A program made the position numbers and the translations under genes. Shown here one piece after another: positions 15,312 to 23,811 of a stretch of 64,000 bases of DNA; position 1 is the first letter of the stretch; every line of letters begins with the position of its first letter. This stretch comes from Sungkyunkwania multivorans. Lineage in GTDB: Bacteria; Bacteroidota; Bacteroidia; Flavobacteriales; Flavobacteriaceae. The notes beneath the pieces are model-generated. The model was not told the origin of the DNA, ran no database searches, and saw nothing but the letters and a program-made list of their open reading frames with translations. The stretch lies in contig NZ_JBHTJH010000004.1 of NCBI RefSeq assembly GCF_042675645.1, positions 744,001-808,000 of the forward strand, in the 5' to 3' direction.

Positions 15312-18300
15312 ATGGACAAATTTCTTTCGAAGACCCTTTTTTCTACTCGTTTAATGGCCGTTTTATTTGTAGTCTTTTCAGTGGCGATGATCGTCGGTAC
15401 TGGCATCGAAAGCAAGTACAGCACAGACACCGCACGCATTTGGATCTATAATGCCAAATGGTTTGAGGCGATCATGGTCTTCTTTGTGATCAATTTTTCT
15501 GGAAATATTGTCCGATATCGCTTATATAAAAGAGAGAAGTGGGCCACGCTACTGATCCACCTCTCCTTTATCTTTATCATCGTTGGGGCATTTATCACTC
15601 GTTATATCAGCTATGAGGGTATGATGCCGATCGATGAAGGTGCTACAGAAAAGGTATTCTATTCTGAAAAGACCTATCTCACCGTTTGGGTGGATGGCGA
15701 GATCAACGGGGAACCGAAGCGTCGCGTACTCCAAGAGGCCATCTTGGTAACGCCTGAAGCCATTAAAAGCAGCTTGCCATGGAACAAAGATTTTAACGGA
15801 GTGCCTTTTAGCGTCTCCTACGAAGGTCTTATCGATGGCGCTAAAGAAGGGTTGGTCGAAGATGCAAATGGAAAGCGCTACCTCAAAGTGGTGGAAGCCG
15901 GTGGCGGTTCACGTCATGATCACTATCTGGAAGAGGGAAAAGTGTCTAGCATCCACAACGTGCTTTTTGCGCTGAATGAACCTACCCAGGGCGCGATCAA
16001 CATCACCATCAACGATTCTATATCGACCATCGAATCGCCTTTTGAAGGCAATTTTATGCGTATGGCCGATCAACTGCAAGGGCCATTGGTGAAAGACAGC
16101 GTGCAACCTTTGATGTTCCGTTCGTTGTACAATGCCGCGAATATGCAGTTCGTATTTCCAGATCGATTGGTACAAGGACGCTATGATATCGTAGAAATTC
16201 CGAAGGAAGAAAAGACCGATAACGACCAAGACGCATTGATTTTAAATGTATCCGCAAACGGAGATTCCCAGCAGGTGAAAGTAATGGGCTCTAAAGGAAA
16301 TTCCAATCCGCCGAAAACGATGACCATCGGAGGCTTCGATTTTCATATTATGTATGGCTCCCGAATCGAGGAGTTGCCATTTAGCATCACCCTGAATGAC
16401 TTTATCGCCGAAAAGTATCCCGGTACCGAGCGAAATCCCACACCAAGCTACTCTGCCTTTAAAAGCAAGATCACTGTAAACGACGAACGTCCGTTCGATT
16501 ACGATATCTATATGAATCACGTCTTGGATCATAAAGGATTCCGCTTTTTCCAAGCATCCTTCTTGCCAGATGAAAAGACGACCATCCTCTCGGTCAATCA
16601 CGACTTTTGGGGTACGTGGATCACCTATATTGGGTATTTTCTACTCTACGCCGCCTTGATGGCGATCATGTTCTTTGGAAAGACCCGATTCAAGGATCTA
16701 AGCAAGATGCTAAAAAAAGTAAAGGAGAAGAAAAAAGGGGTCGTTTCCATCGCGCTATTATTGATCGGCTTTCACGGTTTTTCGCAGGACGGACATCAGC
16801 ATACCGAAGATGACGGCCATGATCATAGCACACATACGGTGGTAAAAGCACCATCCGAGGCAGAGATCGACTCTGTGCTACTAAAGAATCCTGTGAGCAA
16901 AGAACATGCGGCCAAGTTCGGGAAATTGGTCATTCAGGATCTGGGTGGACGAATGAAGCCAGCCAATACCTTTGCATCAGAATTGCTGCGAAAGGTAAGC
17001 AAGCGCGATAACTACAAAGGGCTTAATGCCGATCAGGTGTTGCTTTCCATGACCGAGAATACCTTTGCTTGGTACAACGCACCATTGATCTATCTAAAAT
17101 GGCAAAATGATAGCATCCGTAAGTTGATCGGCGCCGAAGGGAAAGGGAGTCGCTTGTCACTGACCCAATTCTTCACCGAAAAAGGCGAGTACAAATTGGC
17201 ACCCTACTTACAAGCGGCCTATCAGGCGAAAGTGCCCAACTCGTATCAGAAAGACATTATCGATACCGATCGCCGCGTTAATTTGCTGTATTCGGCCTTG
17301 GATGGCAGCATTCTACGTGTGTTTCCAGTGCCTGGTGACGAAAACAATACGTGGGTCTCTTATCCCGAGTTGGACCCTTCCAATATCAAAGGTACGGATT
17401 CGCTTTATGTAAAGAACATCTTGCCTTTGTACGCCACCGCTTTGCGAAACGCCAGGAAGACGGGCGATTATAAACAGACGGATGAGTTGTTGGAAAGCGT
17501 GAAAGCGTTCCAGAAAAAATACGGAAGCGAGGTATTGCCTTCCGAACAACAAATAGAGACCGAAGTGCTCTACAACAAATTGAACATCTTTAACAAGCTA
17601 TATCGCTATTATGGGATGTTTGGGCTGTTGCTTTTTGTCTTTCTGATCATGCAGATCTTTAAGGACCGAAAGTGGTTGCGCATCGCGATCAATAGCGGGA
17701 AGGCGATCATCATTGCGTTGTTCCTGGCACATACCGCCGGACTCCTTGCGCGTTGGTATATCTCGGGACACGCGCCTTGGAGTAATGGCTATGAGGCTAT
17801 CATCTATGTGGCTTGGGCCACGATGGGCTTTGGCTTGGCCTTTATCAAGAAATCGAATTTGACGCTGGCAGGAAGTGCCTTTGTCACTTCAATCCTTTTA
17901 TGGGTGGCCCACCAAAGCTGGACGGACCCAGAGATTGCCAATCTGCAAGCTGTTTTGGATAGCTACTGGTTGATGATCCACGTTGCGGTGATCGTTGCCA
18001 GCTATGGTCCCTTTACTTTAGGGGCGATTCTAGGCATCACCTGTTTGTTGCTGATCTTGCTTACCAACAAAGAGAACAAGAAACGCATGAAGCTCAATAT
18101 CGAGGAGCTGAGCATCATCAATGAGTTGTCGTTGACGGTAGGTTTGGTGATGTTAACCATCGGGAACTTTCTTGGCGGACAATGGGCCAACGAGAGCTGG
18201 GGCCGCTATTGGGGTTGGGACCCGAAGGAGACCTGGGCGCTGATCAGCATCTTTGTCTATGCCTTTGTGATTCACATGCGATTGGTGCCAGGACTCCGTG

Positions 18301-18509
18301 GCCGCTTTGCCTTTAATATGGGCGCGATCATCGCCTTTATGTCGATCATCTTTACCTATTTTGGAGTGAACTTTATCCTCTCGGGGCTGCATTCCTACGC
18401 TAGCGGAGATGCGATCATCGGTATTCCCTTCTTTGTTTGGTATACGGTGATCTTTGCAGCCATCGGTGCTGCGGTATATCCAAAGTATCGGAAGTATTAT
18501 AGGAAGTAA
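15312..18509 (+). CDS. ResB-CcsA fusion, cytochrome c maturation (system II) protein
   Basis: The ATG at 15312 (MDKFLSKTLFSTRLMAVLFV) is preferred over an in-frame ATG 21 codons upstream because it begins directly at the first ResB helix. The 1065-residue protein joins an N-terminal ResB/Ccs1 part (helices to about 105, large periplasmic domain, helix near 455) to a C-terminal CcsA part. CcsA has the tryptophan-rich haem-handling motif WGWDPKETW at 967-975 and the conserved His at about 1027 in FILSGLHSYA. The complex carries haem across the inner membrane and ligates it to CXXCH apocytochromes. A His-rich stretch, QDGHQHTEDDGHDHSTHT, joins the halves and may bind metal. Fusions like this are common in Bacteroidota and epsilonproteobacteria. 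Confidence 0.95.
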   Translation: MDKFLSKTLFSTRLMAVLFVVFSVAMIVGTGIESKYSTDTARIWIYNAKWFEAIMVFFVINFSGNIVRYRLYKREKWATLLIHLSFIFIIVGAFITRYISYEGMMPIDEGATEKVFYSEKTYLTVWVDGEINGEPKRRVLQEAILVTPEAIKSSLPWNKDFNGVPFSVSYEGLIDGAKEGLVEDANGKRYLKVVEAGGGSRHDHYLEEGKVSSIHNVLFALNEPTQGAINITINDSISTIESPFEGNFMRMADQLQGPLVKDSVQPLMFRSLYNAANMQFVFPDRLVQGRYDIVEIPKEEKTDNDQDALILNVSANGDSQQVKVMGSKGNSNPPKTMTIGGFDFHIMYGSRIEELPFSITLNDFIAEKYPGTERNPTPSYSAFKSKITVNDERPFDYDIYMNHVLDHKGFRFFQASFLPDEKTTILSVNHDFWGTWITYIGYFLLYAALMAIMFFGKTRFKDLSKMLKKVKEKKKGVVSIALLLIGFHGFSQDGHQHTEDDGHDHSTHTVVKAPSEAEIDSVLLKNPVSKEHAAKFGKLVIQDLGGRMKPANTFASELLRKVSKRDNYKGLNADQVLLSMTENTFAWYNAPLIYLKWQNDSIRKLIGAEGKGSRLSLTQFFTEKGEYKLAPYLQAAYQAKVPNSYQKDIIDTDRRVNLLYSALDGSILRVFPVPGDENNTWVSYPELDPSNIKGTDSLYVKNILPLYATALRNARKTGDYKQTDELLESVKAFQKKYGSEVLPSEQQIETEVLYNKLNIFNKLYRYYGMFGLLLFVFLIMQIFKDRKWLRIAINSGKAIIIALFLAHTAGLLARWYISGHAPWSNGYEAIIYVAWATMGFGLAFIKKSNLTLAGSAFVTSILLWVAHQSWTDPEIANLQAVLDSYWLMIHVAVIVASYGPFTLGAILGITCLLLILLTNKENKKRMKLNIEELSIINELSLTVGLVMLTIGNFLGGQWANESWGRYWGWDPKETWALISIFVYAFVIHMRLVPGLRGRFAFNMGAIIAFMSIIFTYFGVNFILSGLHSYASGDAIIGIPFFVWYTVIFAAIGAAVYPKYRKYYRK

Positions 18510-18537
18510 GAGGCTGACTGTATTTGGAAGATAGGAG

Positions 18538-19251
18538 CTAATTATTATCGAAGAAGGCTTCGTAGTTTTCATCGGTGCGATCCAAGATGACTTCTGAGGC
18601 TCGCTTTCTGCTAATTTTCCTGTAAGTAATAAAATAACTGTCATTGGACATTAGCGTGAATCGCGATTTCCCGATCCTTTTGACTTTAAATTTCATCACA
18701 TCCTCCGAATTGTAGTAATAAATATTTCCCATTCTTATAATACCACTTACTTTACCAATATCTGGAGGTATTCTTATTTCGGTCGTACCGAAGCCGACAT
18801 AACTGAATTTTAGGATTCTGGTCCTATTGATTCTTGGTAGGTTGAACTCGACAAAGCCGTCAAAATCGGATTGCCAGTTGGCCTCTTCCTTATCTAAATT
18901 GCATTTAACTCCAGGAAGAGGATATTTGCTATAAGTCTCGAAGATTTGTAGTCTTATCTTCAACGAATCTGAATCGGTTTTTTCAAGCTTTACATTACGC
19001 TGCAGCGTCCCTAGTTTATCGGTGAATCGTAAGTTTAAGGTGTCATTGACCAATTCGTATTCGCCACTTCCAAAACCACTTCCAGTACAACCGAAAATTG
19101 AATAATTGAATTGTTGATTAATCTTAAACTCAAAGATTTCGGAAGTGAAGCTGATATCCTTGTTAGCAGTATAATATATACCTAATTTAAAATCTTGGCA
19201 ACATATTAGGGTTGAATAGAATAAAGCTACTAGCAGGATGGGATTTTTCAT
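18538..19251 (-). CDS. Hypothetical exported protein with a carboxypeptidase-regulatory-like beta domain
   Basis: A 237-residue protein with an N-terminal hydrophobic signal (LLVALFYSTLICC) that may end in a lipobox at Cys17 or Cys18. The first half is beta-rich and includes GCTGSGFGSGEYELVNDTLN, a pattern seen in small flavobacterial lipocalin-like repeats. The centre, PGVKCNLDKEEANWQSDFDG, then FVEFNLPRINRTRILKFSYVG, resembles a CarboxypepD_reg-like module. No enzyme motif is present. It begins the accessory stretch, is convergent with the ResB-CcsA gene (28 nt between stops) and stands alone. Function unknown. Confidence 0.75.
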   Translation of the reverse strand: MKNPILLVALFYSTLICCQDFKLGIYYTANKDISFTSEIFEFKINQQFNYSIFGCTGSGFGSGEYELVNDTLNLRFTDKLGTLQRNVKLEKTDSDSLKIRLQIFETYSKYPLPGVKCNLDKEEANWQSDFDGFVEFNLPRINRTRILKFSYVGFGTTEIRIPPDIGKVSGIIRMGNIYYYNSEDVMKFKVKRIGKSRFTLMSNDSYFITYRKISRKRASEVILDRTDENYEAFFDNN

Positions 19252-19390
19252 GTTGGTTGTTCCAAATTGTCAAGTCAAAACTACTTATTTTGAGAATGAA
19301 AAGAAATCATGAATGAGTGAGTGGTGTTTCTAGGTGAGGGAATGAGTTTTCAGCTTTAATTTGGGAATAGTCAAGATTTTACGTATAAAG

Positions 19391-19693
19391 TCAGTGACCG
19401 TTGGGCTCTTTGATGTCCCAATTAAAATTTAACGCTTTGCACTTTGGGCATACGACATACTCACCCGAAAGATCATCCATACCACAACGGTTACATTTCC
19501 CATGTGTTCCATTGATGTGCAAAAGAATGAATTTGGCGTTTAGCATAGGCATGTTATCTATAGATTCTATTCTTTCTAGTAACTCGGCAAGTTGATAATT
19601 TGCCTTCAAATTCGTCAATGTTCTTTTTTCCTCAAGTGAAAAATCCGGAACATCAAATTCTCTGTCCAAACATCGTTGACATTTCATTTTCAT
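19391..19693 (-). CDS. Small zinc-ribbon protein
   Basis: A 100-residue soluble protein with a CxxC pair near the N-terminus (KCQRC), and two more pairs, CNRCG and CPKCK, at about 73-87, forming a zinc ribbon. The middle is helical. No family is recognised; it could be an RNA- or protein-binding adaptor. Its ATG overlaps the TGA of the upstream membrane-protein gene by 4 nt (ATGA), so the two form a translationally coupled pair. Confidence 0.7.
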   Translation of the reverse strand: MKMKCQRCLDREFDVPDFSLEEKRTLTNLKANYQLAELLERIESIDNMPMLNAKFILLHINGTHGKCNRCGMDDLSGEYVVCPKCKALNFNWDIKEPNGH

Positions 19694-20172
19694 TTTAAAT
19701 ATTTGTAGTTTTTACCGGTTTTGACTGCACTTATTACTAATAAAATTATTAAAAGCAATTGAATGGCCAATAAAACATAATAGGTCGTATTCCATGCATT
19801 TCCACCATTTTCTATGATTTCACTGTTTAATGAAGAGTTTTCGAGCTTACTAGGAATAGCTCGTATAGAATGCACTATGGCAATCAGGGTGGTGAAGATC
19901 AAGATAAGGATACTGCTTGCACTGATAAAAATTAGATTAGCAATGATGTTCTTAAATTTTTGGCTAAGCATGCGGATCAGATAGACAACGAAAAAAATGA
20001 ACGTTAAAACAAAAACGAACAGTGCGAACCTTGGAAGGATATAATAGGTGTCATATACGTTAATATCTGTCGTTGAACTTAGGTCGAAATCGCTAAAGCC
20101 TGAAGGTGCAAAAAAGAGTGCAAACGCTAAAAGTGTGCTTCCAAGGAGCCAGTATGTTTCTTTTTTTGTCAA
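19690..20172 (-). CDS. Four-helix membrane protein with a cytochrome-oxidase-I-like DINVYDTYY motif
   Basis: A 160-residue protein with hydrophobic helices at about 8-24, 47-68, 79-103 and 135-153. Just before the second helix it reads TTDINVYDTYYILPRFALFV (34-53). This is strikingly like the DINxHDTYYVVAHFHYV segment of haem-copper oxidase subunit I, but the haem- and copper-binding histidines are absent and the rest does not match, so it is not an oxidase. Small proteins with this motif seem common in Flavobacteria and have no known role. It is coupled to the zinc-ribbon gene. Confidence 0.7.
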   Translation of the reverse strand: MTKKETYWLLGSTLLAFALFFAPSGFSDFDLSSTTDINVYDTYYILPRFALFVFVLTFIFFVVYLIRMLSQKFKNIIANLIFISASSILILIFTTLIAIVHSIRAIPSKLENSSLNSEIIENGGNAWNTTYYVLLAIQLLLIILLVISAVKTGKNYKYLK

Positions 20173-20270
20173 GGCTTATGCAGATTTAGTTTTATAGGAA
20201 ACGTTAATAAGCAACCCATCTGAATCACGCTTTCGGACTCGTTACTTCTAGCCATTCTCATTGCTACTCT

Positions 20271-22262
20271 TTATTTCAATATTTCATTTAACTTTTCTAA
20301 TAACCAATTTGAGGCAATTAGGACTGCTTGAAAATCATCATTATTAATTTCTTTTGCATGAGCATCGACTCGATGTCTATTTATTAAGGTTAAGTATATG
20401 TCAAATAACTGTTTGTCAATGAAAACCTTTTCGAAAATATTCCATTTTTGAAGTACGAACTTTTTTAAGTCATCTAGATAAATTTCATTTTTACCATCTA
20501 AAATTTCATCTAAGTTTAATGCGGATAATCTTTCAAATCTTCTTGAACTAGAATCAATTATTTTAAGGAATTCGATTCTTCCTTTAACATTTCCAAACTG
20601 TAGTTTCAAGTTCAATTTGATTAATTCTCGAAGCTTTTGTTCTCCCAACCCTCTTTTTTCGGTTATTTTTTTCCATTTATCTGAGGTCGATATGTCTGCT
20701 GGTACTTTTTGAGTTTTATTTTTTATATAGTCTCTTATAATGTCTATTTTTATGAAATAATTGTCATTATCTTTTTCTAATAAATTATAACCAATAAGAT
20801 GTTCCGTAATAATGTCACTTTCGGATGTTTTTAAATTTGCTTTACCTAAAGCGAAATGCTCCAATAGTTCATACTCCTCTGGGTACCAATTTTTTAATAC
20901 TTGAATGATTAGGTCGATATAGTCTACTAACCTTTTATCGAAAATTTTTTTCTTTGATTTGTAGTAAAACTTTGTTGCTCTAGTCGGTCTTGATTTTGTC
21001 AAATCATTATGCATAAAACTACAAACTTGTCTGATTAAAAAAGGATGACCTCCAAATTCTTCAGTCAAGTAAGTATATATTTCTTCATCATACGTAATCC
21101 CCATATAATTACCAATTGTACTCACCATTTCTTTTACTTGCTCTACATTAAAGAAATTCAAATATTTCGGCGTAATCATACGGTAAATTGGATTGTCAAA
21201 ACCGTTGACCTCACCTGTTTCAATAATTTTTGGATTTACTCCAGAGATAAGAAATGAAAATAAATAATTATTTGCTTGATATGCAGACCTTATAGTTTGC
21301 CAAAAACTCATATAATCTTCTCCACTTTTCCAATGCTCTGTAGAACTCAACGAAAATGTTAAGTTTTCTATTTCGTCGAATATTATTAGTAGTCTTTTAT
21401 TATTTAATGTTTTGTATGCTTTTTTTAAATCAGAAACAAAAGAACTCGAAGCATTTTTTTCTGAGTAGTCAGTCTCTAAGTCTATTTCATAGTTAAATTT
21501 AGATTTAAGCTTAGTCGATATTCTATGCATAATATACTCGATTGTTTCATACCATCTTCTTTTATGTAAAGAAGGGTCTTGGCAATCAATAAAAATTGAA
21601 AACTCGTCTCTAGCTATAAGCTGTCTTTCTAAAGCATAAAGTACTGATGTTTTACCAATTTTTCGTAAACCAAATAATCCAGAATTTTCACCTGTTCGGT
21701 ATTTATCATAAAAAAAATGTACAAATTCATTTCGCCCAAAAAAATAGGTGTCGTTTTGAAGTGGTGATTCAAATGAAAATAAATCACGTCCATAAAAATG
21801 CTCTTTTAATCTATTCCAAATAGTTTCTTGGGTATTCTCTTGAAAAAACTCGTCATAGTGATATGGTACAATAATTCTTGATTCTGGTTCTCTAAGTGTT
21901 AATTCTTTTATTTTTTCTTGAATATTTTGGTCATTACTGACCAAAAGAAAACATAATTTATCGAGTCGGTTTGTATATTCAAACATTAGTTTATCTACAA
22001 AATCTAATATTCTCGTATCAAATGTGTCATACCTAAGCATTATGACTAGAATTTCACGTTCCAATCTAAATGCTTCTTGAATTCTTTCAGTGGGTCTTAG
22101 AAAAGCAAATGAATAATCAGAGCCTTTAAAATTTTGATATTTAGCAAAAGTTACGAACCAAAGTTGTTTTAATTGCCAAACTAGATGTTTTTCAGACCTA
22201 AAAAATCCGGCTTTGTTTAAATCAATATTTCTATGTATTCCTGGTTGTAATTTATCTGACAT
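20271..22262 (-). CDS. P-loop (STAND/AAA-like) NTPase with C-terminal HEPN-like motif; candidate defence protein
   Basis: A 663-residue soluble protein. Residues about 60-150 form an alpha/beta domain of unrecognised family (REILVIMLRYD, LDKLCFLLVSN, RIIVPYHYDEFF). The NTPase follows: FFGRNEF entry motif at 174-180, Walker A GLRKIGKT at 198-205, Walker B LLIIFDEIE at 291-299, sensor-like ISGVNP at 339-344, and a winged-helix-like region to about 470. The last 100 residues are helical and contain NRHRVDAHA, with Arg629 and His635 in the Rx5H spacing of HEPN RNases. NTPase plus HEPN architecture is typical of abortive-infection NTPases. The gene is single, clearly AT-richer than its neighbours and flanked by repeats, suggesting horizontal transfer. 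The activity is inferred, not shown. Confidence 0.8.
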   Translation of the reverse strand: MSDKLQPGIHRNIDLNKAGFFRSEKHLVWQLKQLWFVTFAKYQNFKGSDYSFAFLRPTERIQEAFRLEREILVIMLRYDTFDTRILDFVDKLMFEYTNRLDKLCFLLVSNDQNIQEKIKELTLREPESRIIVPYHYDEFFQENTQETIWNRLKEHFYGRDLFSFESPLQNDTYFFGRNEFVHFFYDKYRTGENSGLFGLRKIGKTSVLYALERQLIARDEFSIFIDCQDPSLHKRRWYETIEYIMHRISTKLKSKFNYEIDLETDYSEKNASSSFVSDLKKAYKTLNNKRLLIIFDEIENLTFSLSSTEHWKSGEDYMSFWQTIRSAYQANNYLFSFLISGVNPKIIETGEVNGFDNPIYRMITPKYLNFFNVEQVKEMVSTIGNYMGITYDEEIYTYLTEEFGGHPFLIRQVCSFMHNDLTKSRPTRATKFYYKSKKKIFDKRLVDYIDLIIQVLKNWYPEEYELLEHFALGKANLKTSESDIITEHLIGYNLLEKDNDNYFIKIDIIRDYIKNKTQKVPADISTSDKWKKITEKRGLGEQKLRELIKLNLKLQFGNVKGRIEFLKIIDSSSRRFERLSALNLDEILDGKNEIYLDDLKKFVLQKWNIFEKVFIDKQLFDIYLTLINRHRVDAHAKEINNDDFQAVLIASNWLLEKLNEILK

Positions 22263-22480
22263 ATTGCGTTTTGGGTTATCTTTAACTATTTTATAAAAGC
22301 AATGGCATTTGTTTCGTGGATAATATATTTTGATGAAGTTTATCTACCTGTATAGTTAGGATAAACTCCATTCGTACTTTGTCTCGCCATAAAATTATAA
22401 ACTTCGCTTAAGCTTTTGTTACGGTTTTCCCGTAATTCCAGGTGATTGTTAATAGTTTATTGTTATTTGTTAATGATTGT

Positions 22481-22565
22481 CGATTTTCCAAGTTTAAAGT
22501 GGATAGTTGATAAGTTTAGTGATATTCCAGCTCCTTTTTGTCGATCTGATTACAAGTTGAACGCA
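22481..22565. repeat. Dispersed AT-rich repeat, copy A
   Basis: It shares CCAAGTTTAAAGT, AAGTTTAGTGATATTC and TTTTTGTCG in this order with copies at 22851-22955, 22967-23065 and 23700-23811, but is the most divergent and lacks the right end. Confidence 0.5.
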
Positions 22566-22608
22566 ACTTTTATATCTTCTTTTTTGCATTGCCCAAAAAA
22601 GAACCAAA

Positions 22609-22640
22609 CCTGCCCGTACCGAGCGGCACGTTCGGGCGGG
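22609..22640. repeat. GC-rich palindromic repeat (CCTGCCCGTAC... type)
   Basis: The element starts CCTGCCCGTACCGAGCGGC and ends TTCGGGCGGG; a related copy lies at 31529-31588. It stands out in AT-rich surroundings and can form a hairpin. Confidence 0.5.
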
Positions 22641-22850
22641 AAACGCTAGCCTGATGACTCTTCTTCACCCGTTATGAATTCTATTCAAGACCAAACACAA
22701 CTCGTCTTCGTGGAAGACTCAAACAGTATTTGGTCTGTTTTGAATCTTCATTCATCGGGTCCCGAAGTCGAATCGTAGGGCGGTATTGAATCGTAAATGT
22801 TCTATTCTATTTTTTTCTCTCTTTTCTTATGTCCGGTCTCTTGCATCTTG

Positions 22851-22955
22851 TCGGTTTTTTCCAAGTTTAAAGTTGCCAGTTTATGAGTTTAGCCATATTC
22901 TTGTTCCTTGTCGTCAATTTTTAAAAGTAAGCCTCTAAACGCATCAACTCGACAC
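22851..22955. repeat. Dispersed AT-rich repeat, copy B
   Basis: It runs from CCAAGTTTAAAGTTGCC through TTTATGAGTTTAGCCATATT and TTGTTCCTTGTCGTCAATTT to CTCTAAACGCATCAACTC. It is closest to the copy at 23700-23811. Confidence 0.6.
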
Positions 22956-22966
22956 TTTTTAATTGA

Positions 22967-23065
22967 CTATTTTTTTAAGTTTAAAGTTTATGAGTTTAGT
23001 GATATTTCTGTTCTTTATCGTCAACCTCTTAAGCCAAACTCCCACACTTATAAACTCATTAATTC
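22967..23065. repeat. Dispersed AT-rich repeat, copy C
   Basis: It has AAGTTTAAAGTTTATGAGTT, then GTGATATTTCTGTTCTTTAT and a right end CTTATAAACTCATTAAT. The right end is the inverted form of the left end, giving terminal inverted repeats about 80 nt apart. It lies 12 nt after copy B. Confidence 0.6.
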
Positions 23066-23146
23066 TTTCCTATCTCTTTTCTGTTGTCTGTAGTCTGTTT
23101 CTGTTTTGCCTGTTAGCTGGTAATTTATGACGGTATTTCAGGATAT

Positions 23147-23650
23147 CTAGTCGCAGCCGCTAAAGCAGCCTCCTTGTTTATCATGGCAGCAAACGCATCC
23201 GTCAGAGCAATCGCATAAGATCTTATTCGCCTCATTTTTACAAATACCACAATCGAAGATAGCCCTGCATGCTGTGTATTTTACCATTCCTCTAGCACAG
23301 CAAATTGAGAATCCATCACTCGTGCCTGTATGTTCCGAGGAACTCAAAATTTGCACGGCATAGCTCTTCATTAGACCATTCAATCTTGGGTTATCATACG
23401 CAACTTTTATAAGCCTTTCTTCATCCTGTTCCCAGTTTGACTCTTTATTTAGTGAACCATCTTTCATTTTCCGAAGGAACATGCCTAGCTTGTCGTCATT
23501 GAGTTCCAATAATTTATCGAATGCAAAAGCGACTGCTAGCGTATCCAGTTTCGTAATTCCGTTAGCGTTATCCTCTATCACTTGAGTGTTTTTGTTGCAA
23601 CCAAAGAAGATCATGGTCAAAATATAAACAATGATAATTTTAGTTTTCAT
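23147..23650 (-). CDS. Lipoprotein with a cysteine-rich C-terminal tail
   Basis: A 167-residue protein with a short hydrophobic signal and lipobox (IFFGC, Cys18). The middle is helical and charged. The last 50 residues hold twelve cysteines, including SICCARG, DCGICK, CDCSDGCVCC and GGCFSGCD. This density suggests a disulfide knot or metal binding in the periplasm or at the cell surface; no known knot family is matched. It lies between AT-rich repeat copies C and D. The start is the ATG at 23648-23650. It could also be a bacteriocin-like or immunity-type exported peptide precursor, but nothing near it supports that. Confidence 0.7.
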   Translation of the reverse strand: MKTKIIIVYILTMIFFGCNKNTQVIEDNANGITKLDTLAVAFAFDKLLELNDDKLGMFLRKMKDGSLNKESNWEQDEERLIKVAYDNPRLNGLMKSYAVQILSSSEHTGTSDGFSICCARGMVKYTACRAIFDCGICKNEANKILCDCSDGCVCCHDKQGGCFSGCD

Positions 23651-23699
23651 CGTGATTAATATTAAAAGGTTATTTTTCTAGATGGTGTCTCCATTACTT

Positions 23700-23811
23700 G
23701 TCTCTTGTCTATTTTTCAAGTTTAAAGTTTATGAGTTTGGCGATATTCTTGTTCCTTGTCGTCAATTTTTGAGGGTAAGCTCTTAAACGTCTAAACTCCT
23801 AAACTCACCCT
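23700..23811. repeat. Dispersed AT-rich repeat, copy D
   Basis: It carries CAAGTTTAAAGTTTATGAGT, then GCGATATTCTTGTTCCTTGT and ends CTAAACTCCTAAACTCAC, reaching the stop codon of the gene at 23811. Confidence 0.6.

Larger units (their letters stand above)
22263..23146. other. 884-bp gene-free, repeat-rich region
   Basis: No convincing gene is seen on either strand; short frames here lack sensible starts and composition. The region holds three copies of the AT-rich repeat (22481-22565, 22851-22955, 22967-23065) and one GC-rich palindromic element (22609-22640). The promoter of the NTPase gene should lie at its left end, but no clean TAnnTTTG is visible there. Confidence 0.6.

Noticed and set aside
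19690..20172. Cytochrome c oxidase subunit I fragment
   Set aside because: Only one short motif matches; haem and copper ligands are absent and the protein has its own start, stop and helix layout.
22446..23093. Two plus-strand frames (67 and 61 codons) in the AT-rich gap
   Set aside because: They run through the dispersed repeats and lack supportable starts or composition.
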